A stretch of 21,082 nt of DNA, from NCBI GenBank assembly GCA_003427395.1, contig BFEA01000147.1, positions 2,595,935 to 2,617,016 of the forward strand, written 5' to 3'. The number at the start of each line of letters is the position of its first letter. Position 1 is the stretch's first letter. The notes under the pieces are model-generated. The model ran no database searches. It was not told the origin of the DNA and saw only the letters and a program-made list of their open reading frames with translations. Below are positions 8,335 to 16,719 of the stretch, piece by piece. Both the position numbers and the translations under genes were made by a program. The stretch is from Chara braunii (taxonomy: Eukaryota; Streptophyta; Charophyceae; Charales; Characeae).

Positions 8335-8360
8335 AATAAAAGCAAAAAAAAAAAAAAAAA
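8335..8360 (+). terminator. AATAAA polyadenylation-signal-like site followed by A17
   Basis: AATAAA at 8335-8340 is followed after AGC by 17 A residues (8344-8360). The A tract is genomic, so this may be the 3' end of a retroposed transcript whose promoter-like TATA sits about 450 bp upstream. The gap between signal and A tract is only 3 nt, shorter than usual cleavage distance, so chance cannot be excluded. Confidence 0.3.
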
Positions 8361-8386
8361 CAGATTGATTTCACCAAATGATTGCC

Positions 8387-8467
8387 TGGAATGTCTGCAC
8401 TTCTATAATATCTTGGAATATCCGCAATTCTATAATAGGTTGGAACGTCTACAATTCTACAGTACAG
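8387..8467. repeat. 27-bp tandem repeat, 3 copies
   Basis: Units start at 8387, 8414 and 8441 (tggaatgtctgcacttctat, tggaatatccgcaattctat, tggaacgtctacaattctac). Confidence 0.8.
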
Positions 8468-8558
8468 GAGTCCAGACGGTAGCCATCCATTGTGCTCGTC
8501 CATTTTGTTCACTGCTTTAGGTGCATTTTTTGGCATATCGTGTTGTGTAAATCAATTT

Positions 8559-8651
8559 ATATATCGTCAAACAGAGCTGCCCGGTAAACCGTAGGGGCAG
8601 AGAGGGAGGGAGAGGAGGACAACAGCCGAGGGGGGCTGGGACAAACTGTTT
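8559..8651 (-). mobile_element. Copy 1 of hammerhead-related dispersed repeat (no catalytic core)
   Basis: On the minus strand this reads aaacagtttgtc, then cagcccccctcgg, ctgttgtcctcctc, ctacggtttaccgggcag and ctctgtttgacgatatat. It aligns along its length with 15880-15972 and with both arms of the palindrome at 20848-21082. The GTC cleavage-like triplet is kept, but the CTGATGA box and stem II are absent. It borders AT-rich sequence. Autonomous coding capacity: none. Confidence 0.75.
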
Positions 8652-9130
8652 TTACTAGGCATGAAGTGCTTTTGCTTCTTGAACAAACGATTGGTTATTT
8701 GATGAGGTTTTCAATGATTTTGTAGCTAAATAGTTTTTAATGTTATGGGAGCAGTCATGAATTCAACAAAGAAAATATATATGCATAACACTTGGGATAT
8801 GTCTGCAATTTCATGATGCGAGGAAAACACCAATTTTAGAAAAGGCTTTGAGACACACACAGAAAGCATAGTGGGTCGATACATGATTGAAACACACAAA
8901 GCCAGAAGGAAAGAAAAGGCATTCCAAATTCAAGAGAGAAAAAAGGAAATATTTTCTTTTCTAGAAAAAAACATAGGGACATCAGAGAGGATATGAAACC
9001 CAGACTGGGAGAAAAGAGTTGGCCCTTTGAAAATCAAGTAGAATGCAAACACCATCGCCAATGCTCCCAGCACCTGTGCAGCAAAAGAAAAAAAAAAGAA
9101 AAAGAAACAAGAAAACAAGGAAATTGCAAG

Positions 9131-9133
<3 letters not shown>
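8652..9133. other. No recognisable gene; A-rich
   Basis: A-rich on the plus strand, with several short A runs near 9085-9105. No domain, RNA gene or repeat I can define. Confidence 0.35.

Positions 9134-9162
<29 letters not shown>
9134..9162. repeat. (GA)n microsatellite
   Basis: About 14 pure AG dinucleotides. The overlapping RERERE-type peptide is an artefact. Confidence 0.95.
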
Positions 9163-9170
<8 letters not shown>

Positions 9171-9630
9171 AGGAGGACAGATCAAACCCAACCACATAAA
9201 ATCAGCTTGCCAAATGCAAAAGAAGAATTTACTATTAAGTAATTTACTAAATTAATAAACTACCTAAATTTCCATAGAAGTGACAAAACCCAAATGACTG
9301 TTTGGATGCCAGCTACCTACCTACACCTTTTCGAGAATAAAGCGTTAAACCAACAGTACATCTGGAAAATTCGAACAAGCCTCTCCGAAAAGTTAGGGCA
9401 CTCGGGACAGTGCCCACCTAGGGGCTGGTGGGATTTTAATTTTTTTTCGTTGTTCAGGGCTGGGCCTAGTGCCACCCCATGGCATGGGACAAATTTATTT
9501 TCTACTGGCCTTTGGGACGCCCTGTCCCAAGCCCCCGCAATTTTTAGGAGAGGCTCAATCGGATTCTCAACTTGGCTGGGGCCATGTACTGGTGGCATAA
9601 GTTGCTCTGTAACCTATAATTACACTCCTG

Positions 9631-9895
9631 CTCAGAAAAAAAAACATGATCCTGGGCCTGAAAATGGCCAGGTTCATGCTTTGTTAATGCAAAAGACTGG
9701 CACCGATGTGACGTGGCCCTATGTCCATTCTCAGAAAGCATGCTCCTCCTGCTCAGAAAACATGATCCCGGGCCTGAAAATTGCCAGGTTCATGCTTTGC
9801 TAATACAAAAGCCTGGCACTGATGTGACGTGGCCCTATGTCCATCCTCAGAAAACATGATCCTGTTCTTAAAAATGGCCAGATTCATGCTTTCGA
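9631..9895. repeat. About 95-bp tandem repeat, 2.5 copies
   Basis: Units begin ctcagaaaacatgatcc at 9631 (with five extra A), 9752 and 9846, with an additional 22-bp partial at 9730-9751. Each continues gggcctgaaaatggccag, gttcatgcttt and gtgacgtggccctatgtcc. A plus-strand frame (9294-9803) passes through because of the repeat and is not supported as a gene. Confidence 0.85.
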
Positions 9896-10073
9896 AGGAG
9901 GAACATAGAATGGAAGGGTCCAAATTGTCAAACTCAAGTCCATATCGACATTACCTGAAGTTGACATCACACAGAAAGGTCATAGCAGAATGGATGCTCG
10001 TCTTGGAAAAGAACATGGGATCATCATCACCTGTATCTGGCCCGAAAACTACACTGTATACACATNTTTTTTT

Positions 10074-10136
10074 GCAAAGGCCCTTGTGCAAGGCCTTTAT
10101 CCCAGCGGTGGTTAGAGAACCACCGGGATTGAGGCT
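10074..10136 (-). other. LINE 3'-terminal hairpins
   Basis: Just before the A tail (minus sense) are two stem-loops: CGGTGGTT/AACCACCG with an AGAG/CTCT loop (10106-10125), and AAAGG-CCTTG-TG-CAAGG-CCTTT with one bulged base (about 10076-10098). A conserved 3' structure of this kind is where many LINE reverse transcriptases recognise their RNA, and where partner SINEs copy the LINE tail. The role here is inferred from position only. Confidence 0.5.
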
Positions 10137-10719
10137 TTGTTAGCCGCCGCTCCATCTATTGGTGGGGAGCATCACCTGCTGGAAACCGGGTCCGGCGTCC
10201 CTTTTGGAAAAAACATGAGATAAGTTGAGAGAGAACACAGGTGTTGGAAACTGGGTCCAGCATCCCATCACTGTATGTCCTTCATACCTAGAACTGAGGC
10301 CCAAGGCCAGGGCCCAGCCAAGGCCTCTGGAGGACACCAGTGGTCCCTGTCTGCTCCCCGGCCCGCCTTCCAACAGGCTCTGACTATGCTAACTGCACTA
10401 GCTATACTACCTCCTGGTTTGCTCTGCCTATGCTGAGAATCGGGCTCGACGTCCCTCCTGAACCACCTGAGGATAACTCACCAACATAAGAGAGATAAGA
10501 GAAATCATAAGATGAATTGAACTGCCGCTATTCCTCCCCCTGTATGAACTCTGTTAATGACAACAGGTGGGGGGGGAAAGGATCCCCAAAGTCCTGCGCG
10601 GCTATGATGGGAAAACCGAGGCCAATGATTGTCCAGTTGTGAAGTAGTCCCGTGTCATATCCCTTTGGGAAGCCCATTCCTCTTATTCTCCGTGCTCGTC
10701 TTCTGACAACACCACCCTT

Positions 10720-11061
10720 AAAATCCACCCGCCTCTCTTCCCTCCAAGCCTCTCCTCGCAGAACCAGGAGATGATTCGATCGGCATCTCCCCTAAAATGA
10801 ACTGTCCATTTTTTCTCATGTCGTCTGCCAACGGGTTATGATCTTTGTCTGCACCTGTTGCTTGAGCTGCTTCGTTACCTCTCCTTCCTCCACTCGAGCT
10901 CCTTCCATTTCCAGGACACACCTCCTCCACCAGATAACCCATAGGATGGATCGTCTGCCTAGGTGGAAGAGATTTTCTTCACACGCATTTTTTGAGATGC
11001 CTGGGCGGTGTCCCAACAGGATCGCCCTCCAATCCCAAGGCCATGGCGCGTCTGGGAACAT
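10720..11061 (-). pseudogene. LINE C-terminal tail after zf-RVT
   Basis: The peptide begins MFPDAPWPWDWRAILLG and includes RRSILWVIWWRRCVLEME, matching the W-rich 'LW-IW-RC' segment usual at the C terminus of plant LINE ORF2 proteins. It then becomes Glu/Gln/Lys-rich. Another frame (10942-10718) takes over near 10820, so a frameshift lies there. Downstream to 10140 is taken as 3' UTR, where ctggaaacc/tgggtcc words repeat near 10180 and 10244. Confidence 0.6.
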
Positions 11062-11240
11062 CTACCGCTAGATCCTGTCCCACCACCGCCATAGCAGTAC
11101 TGCTGATGGGCACTGCATAAAGATGTGTTCCACCGTCTCGGGTCTCTTATACAGAGGGAAGGTACGTATGCAGCTTTTGCACCATGGCAGTGTGTGCCCC
11201 TGTTGTCCCAGCCAGATGTGGTCAATCAGCTAGTCGTTGG
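11060..11240 (-). pseudogene. zf-RVT reverse-transcriptase zinc-binding domain
   Basis: The minus frame reads LIDHIWLGQQGHTLPWCKSC, then about 17 residues, then ETVEHIFMQCPSA and VLLWRWWDRI. The CX2C...HX4C arrangement and the trailing tryptophan-rich stretch are diagnostic of the zinc-binding domain after the RT of plant LINEs. A TAG replaces the residue before LIDH, and two stops follow WWDRI before the frame continues as MFPDAPWPWDWRAILLG. Confidence 0.8.
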
Positions 11241-11439
11241 TGGGCAAACAGCGGTGGGCTATTTGCCACTGCAATGGGGAGATTTTTGCAGGTCGTAGTT
11301 TGTTTTCGTAGAACCATCTTATGGGTCTTAGTAGGGCCCCTGTCCACATTCAGGTGGTGATGCCACCTATCCTCCACCACATCCCGGAGGCATCTCCTTC
11401 TCCTTAGCATCCTATACGCTGACTTTACCTTCAGGTTTG

Positions 11440-12222
11440 CTAGCTGTACTCCGTTTTGTGGTCTTCCTCTCCCTTGACCCCCCTGCTATCGTGAAGCCAT
11501 CTCCATTTTCCCGGGTCCAGGGGCACTTCTGCAATCGGGGTGCCGGGCCTATATGCCTTCCATCGTATGTCCCCCTCCAATGCTCTAATACGATACATCT
11601 CACTTCTTTTCCTCCACTCAAAGGGCTTTCTGCTCCCGATTAGCCAATCCTCTCTTCCTACTGTATAAAACTCCACCAGCACTCCTTCCTTTCCCACTAG
11701 GTGGAGCCTTCCCACCCGGTCCTTTTCCCGGTTTAGACCCACCCAGTCTCCCTCCTCCAGCCGGGGGCCCTTCCTCAAAATGGTGTACCATGCCAGAGGA
11801 AGGTTCTCTATCAGTTCTTCTAGCATCTTCCGAGTGTGGTGGCAGTATCGCAGCCACCCTCTCATTTTGTCGAGGCTCTTCCAATCTTTGGCCTCAACAT
11901 CTCACAAATCCCCTACCCGTAGCACCCCATGCTTCACCCAGCCCTTCCACGGAGGATCAGAGCTACACCTCACTCGACCTTGGGCGTCGGTGATCCACTT
12001 GTTACCAAAGAGGGGTTGTCTGTACACTTCTTCCCACCTATCAAGGGTCGGTTTGGAAGGCAGAGGAAGCTTTCTCCATGCCTTCAAAAAATGCCGCCAG
12101 TGCTCTTCCACTGGTGCCCCATTCCGATACTTGCGTGGAATGCGCCAATATCTGTCCTCTAGCCATACCAGCAGGTCAATTTGAGGGTGGGTCTCAGGGA
12201 AAAGGTCTGCAATTTGTGCCAA
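11440..12222 (-). pseudogene. LINE ORF2 region between RT thumb and zinc domain
   Basis: Two frames cover this region: 12222-11902 (DLLVWLEDRYWRIPRKYRNG, then WRKLPLPSKPTLDRWEE) and 11865-11440 (GWLRYCHHTRKMLEELIENL, then WKAYRPGTPIAEVPLDPGKW). A short frameshifted gap separates them. The spacing and Trp/Arg-rich composition fit the poorly conserved stretch of plant LINE ORF2 downstream of the RT. I rely on its position between recognisable domains. Confidence 0.55.
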
Positions 12223-12426
12223 GGCCAGAGGGACCCAAGGGGACGAGGGTACAAAAAAAAGCCTTTGGATCCATTGTAAGCTGAGGGCTTGGAGTTGGGT
12301 CAGGCCGAAGGAAAACGCTCTTGTGAGGCTCCAGGCACAAAGTGCAGCAATTCGGACATTGCAGGATCGACTATCCCCAAACCGCCTCTAGTTTTAGGCT
12401 GAATGACTGAGTCCCACACCACTGTA

Positions 12427-12693
12427 CTAAACCTGTGGAAGTTGGTTGTCCCCTCTCCATAAAAAGGCCACTAATTGTTTCTCAAGCGCCCTGAACCTGT
12501 GTTTGGTGAAGGACCACAACACCGACTTATACCATAGAGAGGCCAACACCACATTATCGATCACTAGGGCCCGCCCAAAGAGCGATGTGTGCTTATTGTC
12601 CCATGCTTGCAGTTTAGTCTGTGCGGGGTGCGTAATCCACTCGTCATTCGAGGCGGCCTTCCTTTTGCAGTCAACCAGGTTCCCAGCACCCAC
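12427..12693 (-). pseudogene. LINE RT thumb segment
   Basis: The peptide contains KLQAWDNKHTSLFGRALVID, then NVVLASLWYKSVLW and ALEKQLVAFLWRG. This corresponds to the conserved 'W-...-LS-GR--LI--V---L-Y' block and the following 'FLW-G' of L1-clade thumb regions. It is frameshifted relative to the FADD-containing segment upstream. Confidence 0.75.
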
Positions 12694-13483
12694 AGCGGCG
12701 CCTCTGGGGTAGCCACGATATGTGTGGCACTTCTGGCCGTCTGCCTCCTTTGTGGTGTAGCCACCAGCCCACCGTCTTCTGCCCCCAGTTCACCGCCATA
12801 TCAGAAAGGCGGCAGAAGCGATCCATTAGGGCATGGACCTCCTCCATGTTACTCATGCTTGCCTCCATCAGGATGGTCAGGTCATCAGCAAACAGCGAGC
12901 ACACTGGGACTGCCTCTTCCGGGATCCTTGCCAGTTACAATCAGTTTGATATCTTTATTGTGCCTCAGTTTAGTTGACAAGGCTTCCATTATAACGAGGA
13001 AGAGGAAGGGGGCTATCGGGTCCCCTTGTCTGACTGATCTCTAGAAGGGAAACTGCGGTGCCACAGAACCATTTACCTGCACACAAGTGGTGGCGTTGCT
13101 GTGTAAAATCTTGATCCAGCGCCGGAAGCATGGCCCAAAGTTCATCTTGTCCAGGCACTGGTCAAGGAAAAACCAATCAACATGATCGTATGCCTTTCCA
13201 AATCTATAAAGATAATAGCTGCATTGGTTTTTCCACGCTGTGAAAGGCTAAGGACCTCGTTAACCAAAAGAATGTTCTCTTGAATGTTCCTATTGGTCAT
13301 GAAGCCGGTTTGCGCCAGGTGGATGATGTTTTCTAGAACCGTCGCCATCCGGTTTGCCAGGGCCTTCGCCAGCATTTTACATACCACTGTGAAAAGTGTA
13401 ATAGGTTTGTAGTTCCTAAGGTTCATTTTATCCCCCTTTTTGTGCAACAGTGACAGCACTCCCCTCCCCACCACATCTCCCAT
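12671..13483 (-). pseudogene. LINE reverse transcriptase domain, frameshifted
   Basis: RNA-dependent DNA polymerase core of a LINE. From the N terminus: LLHKKGDKMNLRNYKPITL (fingers, 13483 frame), QTGFMTNRNIQENILLVNE, motif A FIDLE near 13200 where a one-base loss throws the following AYDHVDW into another frame, then FPF-stop-RSVRQGDPIAPFLFL (motif B, TAG near 13042), and motif C FADDL at about 12892-12878. The catalytic aspartates of motifs A and C are present, but the protein cannot be made in one piece. The family is L1-like by the FADD and RQGDP forms. Confidence 0.88.
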
Positions 13484-13828
13484 CTCCCCCTATTCCCAGA
13501 CCCCCTGATAATATTCCCATAAGTCAGCACAAAGGTCTGTCCACATGCGTTCCCAGAATTCCTCAGGGAGTCCGTCAATTCTGGGTGTCTTCCCCTCCTC
13601 CATTTGGAAGAGTGTTGTCCAGATCTCTTCCTTGACTAACGGTCTTTCCATATCCTCTCTTTGCTGTCAGGATAGGCGTTTGTTCATAGGGCGCAAGAAA
13701 TCCTCCAGGTCCTGCCGTCTTTCCGCCCCGTCCGGATCTTGAACGTGTGAGGTGCATAGATTCTTAAAAAAGGTTCTGGTGATCATCGTGCAGTGAGGTG
13801 TGCTGTGGCAACGACTTCTTCCCCCTTC

Positions 13829-14140
13829 TCAGGATCGAAGAGGGCGTCGATGACTGTCCAGTGTGCGCGCGGTCGCCATACTAAAGAAATGGGTGTCCAT
13901 TGTAGCTTCCTTGGTACGCTTGGTCAATTTCCCTCGGACTCTAACCCCTTGCCATCTATATTGTGCAAACTGCAGCAATTGGGTGGTCTCTATTTGGTCT
14001 TGTGATGCTGCCTGGGTTTCCAGGCTTAGGAGTTCCATCTCTAAATCCATTTCCTGTCGGTGTCACTGCGCTGCTCTGTCTTTGGAAAAGTTCTTACATT
14101 TCTTAGCGAGAAAGAGAAGACCACTATTAAACTATTCCTG
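13829..14140 (-). pseudogene. LINE linker between endonuclease and RT
   Basis: The frame reads MDLEMELLSLETQAASQ, then LLQFAQYRWQGVRVRGKLTK and EATMDTHFFSMATART, the counterpart of the 'R-kW---GD-NT-FFH----R' segment before plant LINE RTs. An in-frame TGA precedes it near 14065, and an upstream extension (LAKKCKNFSKDRAAQ) stays open to about 14125. The region 13484-13828 connects it to the RT through stops and frameshifts. Confidence 0.65.
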
Positions 14141-14471
14141 GTGTGAATCAAAATGGTCATTCCGCTGGCAGCCATGTGTCATGGATAAGCTGTACGAATT
14201 GATGATCCTTCATAACTTAAGTGTTAAGCTTGTAGAAACTGGGGCCTTGGCCGGGCCTCTTATGCATCGTGAGAATAATTCCACATGTCTTATGATCTAA
14301 TCTTGGGTACAGACTGCGAGGGAGAATTGCCGCCCACCCAGATTTCTAACTATATCACAGATTGACTCTTCCCCCCTCCCCTCCCCCCCGAACATCTGTT
14401 CCAACTAACTGACCCTTTCTTATCCACATTCTTACCCACAGCACAGAAAATAGACCATTTCTGCCACCTAA

Positions 14472-14629
14472 ATGCATCTCAAGACCAACTGGCCCAGGAC
14501 TCAGTTGGTACACCCACGGACTGTTGAAAAGCATAACCCAAGTTCGAATCCAGATGCAATCAGATAAGAGAGAAGAAAGAGAGAGGAAAAGAATGGTTGT
14601 TGGGGGTGGGGGAGGTATGCATCTCAAGA
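14472..14629 (+). mobile_element. tRNA-derived SINE (copy A) with 13-bp target-site duplication
   Basis: The body (14485-14616, 132 bp) carries an A-box-like GGACTCAGTTGGTA (14498-14511) and a B-box AGTTCGAATCC (14541-14551) at tRNA-like spacing, then a purine-rich tail. It is flanked by the perfect direct repeat ATGCATCTCAAGA (14472-14484 and 14617-14629). GACTGTTGAAA replaces a normal anticodon arm and no cloverleaf closes, so it is not a functional tRNA. Internal Pol III promoter boxes would drive its transcription, and a LINE would supply its movement. Confidence 0.85.
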
Positions 14630-14839
14630 TTTTTTTACACACAGCTCTATTTTTCCTTGATAGACGGCAAACGACAGTTATCCGACCGATCCCGATCCCG
14701 ATCTCCATTTGTATTTCAATTTACCCCGGTTCTACACACTCACGTCAGTATAATTTCACTCGCTATCCGTTCCAAATTCCACGTCAGCCGTGCAGGAAGA
14801 GACCGCCACCACCAAGCCTTCCATGTCATGCAACCCACC

Positions 14840-14950
14840 TTCCACGTTATCCATTCCACGTTCCACGTTATCCATTCCACGTTTCACGTTATCCATTCAA
14901 TGTTCCTTTCCCTTTTTTATTTTAAGGGCTATCCATTCCACGTTCCTTTC
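14840..14950. repeat. 21-bp tandem repeat (ttccacgttatccattccacg) and 40-bp duplicate
   Basis: Three 21-bp units at 14840, 14861 and 14882 are followed by two copies of a longer unit (atccattc, then gttcctttccctttttt). The same word resumes at 15295-15330 beyond the second SINE, so the SINE copy appears to sit inside this array. Confidence 0.85.
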
Positions 14951-14954
14951 CCTT

Positions 14955-15290
14955 TTTTTTTAATCTAAAGGACAACGGCCTTGAGATATCACAATCGAAC
15001 TGACCGGCCCTACGCAATTCAGAGTTGCAATATTTTAACTCAGCTGCTCCCAGTGGAGTTCGGACTCTGGTCTGTATTCCAACAGTTCATACACTCTGGT
15101 CTGTATTTCAACAGTTCATACACTCTGGTCTGTATTTCAACAGTTCATACACTCTGGTCTGTATTTCAACAGTTCATACCCTCTGGTCTGTATTTCAACA
15201 GTTCATACACTCTGGTCTGTATTCCAACAGTTCATACACTCTGGTCTATATTTCAACAGTCGAGGGGTGTACCAACTGAGCTAGGCTAGT
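14955..15290 (-). mobile_element. tRNA-derived SINE (copy B) with internal 29-bp amplification
   Basis: Minus sense: A-box CCTAGCTCAGTTGGTA (plus 15273-15288), then CACCCCTCGACTGTTGAAAT, then the 29-bp array, then a degenerate B-box GAGTCCGAACTCC (plus 15055-15067), a roughly 90-nt tail region and an A run (plus T run 14952-14961). It shares GGTACACC and GACTGTTGAAA with copy A. The flank GGAACGTGGAATGGATA occurs on both sides, which may be a target-site duplication or just the surrounding 21-bp repeat. Confidence 0.75.
15064..15260. repeat. 29-bp tandem array, 6.8 copies
   Basis: Units actctggtctgtatttcaac, ending agttcatac, start at 15064, 15093, 15122, 15151, 15180, 15209 and 15238 (the last partial, 23 nt). 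Copies differ by one or two bases. The overlapping open frames on the plus strand cycle through three peptide versions of the unit and are not genes. The array lies between the A- and B-boxes of SINE copy B. Confidence 0.95.
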
Positions 15291-15314
15291 TGGTTATCCA
15301 TTCCACGTTCCACG

Positions 15315-15509
15315 TTATCCGTTCCGTATCATGCAGCCGAAAACTACGAATTTGTGTATCAATATCAAATCTTTTGCCAGTTCTGGTGGTGGTATATCTG
15401 TGATAATTTTTGCACGAACCTGGTTGTCATACAGACCAGATTCATGCTCGCCAAAAACGCAAGCATCACAGAACCTCGGCAAGATCCTGCTGGTGCAGGC
15501 CGGCAGCAC
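15315..15509 (-). CDS. Weak exon-like frame, unknown
   Basis: The minus frame contains FGEHESGLYDNQVRAKIITD then IPPPELAKDLILIHKFVVFG, which reads like a globular protein. A possible acceptor (CCGAG|G) lies near 15480. No clear donor is seen before the repeat at 15295-15330, and the plus strand is also open here. The family is not recognised. Confidence 0.17.
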   Translation of the reverse strand: MLPACTSRILPRFCDACVFGEHESGLYDNQVRAKIITDIPPPELAKDLILIHKFVVFGCMIRNG

Positions 15510-15879
15510 CCCAACGAAATCGTAAGGATAACGGATTCGGCTTTATTTACTTGCTTTTCACTTCTGTTCAAACACTATAATATATTGTCACACTGTGAAT
15601 CGGAGCGCACAGGCAGAAAAAGACAAAACAAAAAAAGAAAGGAAGGAAAGCTCCGCCTGTTCATCACCTCTTACGTACAAGGCCAGCCACGCGGATGACA
15701 GGTTGAGCACTGGCTGCCCCCATTCCCGTGTGTCACAAGGACCCACTTGCACACATCGAAAAGGCAAAGAGGTAAAGAAAAGGAGGAGGAAACCAAACCT
15801 CACAGAGCCAAGAGAAAGAGAAAGGGATCCAGTCAAAGAAAGGACAAGGTATACATATATATCCTATATATACATATAG
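15510..15879. other. No recognisable gene
   Basis: Purine-rich on the plus strand from 15600 to 15850, with an AT palindrome-like stretch (atatatatcctatatatacatat) leading into the next element. Open frames are charged and domain-less. Confidence 0.35.
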
Positions 15880-15972
15880 AACTCCGATGAAAAAGTATGT
15901 CACAGCCCCTCGTTTGTTGTCCGCTTCTCCCTGTCTACCTAGGGTTTACCGGGGAGTTCTGTTTGACGATAT
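15880..15972 (+). mobile_element. Copy 2 of hammerhead-related dispersed repeat (degenerate core)
   Basis: Plus-sense copy starting aactccgatgaaaaagtatg, where the palindrome copy has the intact aactccgacgaaacagtttg. It then has tcacagcccctcgtttgttg, a CT-rich segment, gggtttaccgg and ctgtttgacgatat. The 3' half of the ribozyme motif is mutated and the CTGATGA box is missing. AT-rich palindromic sequence flanks both sides. Confidence 0.75.
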
Positions 15973-16033
15973 GTATATATATCAATTGTAACGATATATA
16001 ATACTTGCTAATTTCGCCGAAAAAAAAGCTCAC

Positions 16034-16212
16034 AAAAACCGGCCATCTCTTAGGGTATTCTACTTCGTCGATATACTTATCCACGTTCTTTAACTCCACC
16101 ATTCCAGAGTGCAAGTACTTCATTAGCATCTCCCTTAGGGCATGCTCATTCACACCATAGCCGGACTTTTCAATCTCTAAATCTGGCCTTGAAATGCGGT
16201 CAAATCCATTGA
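16034..16212 (-). CDS. Candidate internal exon, unknown protein
   Basis: A 179-nt minus segment lies between an acceptor-like ACATAAG (AG ending at 16213) and a donor-like TTT|GTGAGC (16028-16033). It encodes 59 codons after a split codon: NGFDRISRPDLEIEKSGYGV, then NEHALREMLMKYLHSGMVEL, then KNVDKYIDEVEYPKRWPVF. The composition is balanced and charged, with likely helices and no low complexity. An in-frame TAA sits at the acceptor, so splicing is required for it to be internal. I do not recognise the family. It could be a host gene exon or a fragment of a retroelement protein. It is the most protein-like non-LINE frame in the window. Confidence 0.4.
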
Positions 16213-16719
16213 CTTATGTCATAGTGTGAGAATGCCCTTATTCTTATATGAGGTGAAATGCATCCCCACAACAAAGCACCTTTCGATTTCTTCTTCTTCC
16301 CCCAACACCCTTGACTCCGCCTCTCCGCTGTGGACCACACATTTTGCTACCGAATTTTCTTTCCACTTTCAGAGATAATAAATTACAGTAACTACGGTAA
16401 TTAGTAATTACAGCTAATCGATAACACACAGCCTGCGTCAGACTAACCAACAACACAGTTAATTAATAATTAATTCCAGTACATCAATCACGAAAACCGT
16501 ATGATCCAAATCCAAGAACGCATGACAAACATTCTTCGAATCGTTGGTGGATTAAATGAGAAAAACCCTCACGACGGGTACAAGCGATCAGTAGGGGGAA
16601 AGAAGGTTTCCAAGCGTCGGGCGGACAGACACCGTTGATCATCAATGAATCAAAAGGATTAAAAACAACGTTTGCATAATGTTTGCACTTAGATAAGAAT
16701 AAATTGCCTTCCCAAAAAA
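16213..16719. other. No firm gene; AT-rich with a minus frame at its right end
   Basis: 16370-16475 is AT-rich (attaattaataattaatt). A minus frame (16792-16484) begins MEEQDKKPEVKSEQASTGAG and later contains CKHYANVVFNPFDSLMINGV. It starts inside the pyrimidine tract and has no recognisable domain. A gene is possible but unsupported. Confidence 0.3.

Larger units (their letters stand above)
10067..14300 (-). mobile_element. Degenerate L1-type non-LTR retrotransposon (LINE)
   Basis: In minus-strand order are the post-endonuclease linker (about 14140-13829), reverse transcriptase (13483-12670), thumb and C-terminal region (12693-11440), zf-RVT zinc-binding domain (about 11240-11060), a C-terminal tail (11061-about 10720), a 3' UTR with two hairpins, and a short A tail at 10067-10073. 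The endonuclease is missing or unrecognisable (a weak candidate is near 14220-14150) and no ORF1 is seen, so the copy is 5'-truncated. Several in-frame stops and frameshifts mean it is dead. I found no convincing target-site duplication. The 5' boundary is approximate. Confidence 0.85.

Noticed and set aside
9294-9803. 169-codon plus-strand open frame
   Set aside because: Its 3' half is the 95-bp tandem repeat and the 5' half has no recognisable domain.
14496-14556. Functional tRNA gene
   Set aside because: A- and B-boxes are present but acceptor and anticodon stems do not close, and a target-site duplication shows a SINE instead.
15025-15289. Two overlapping plus-strand frames of repeated FQQFIHSGLY-type peptides
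   Set aside because: Produced by a 29-bp (not a multiple of three) DNA array inside a SINE; the frame cycles with each unit.
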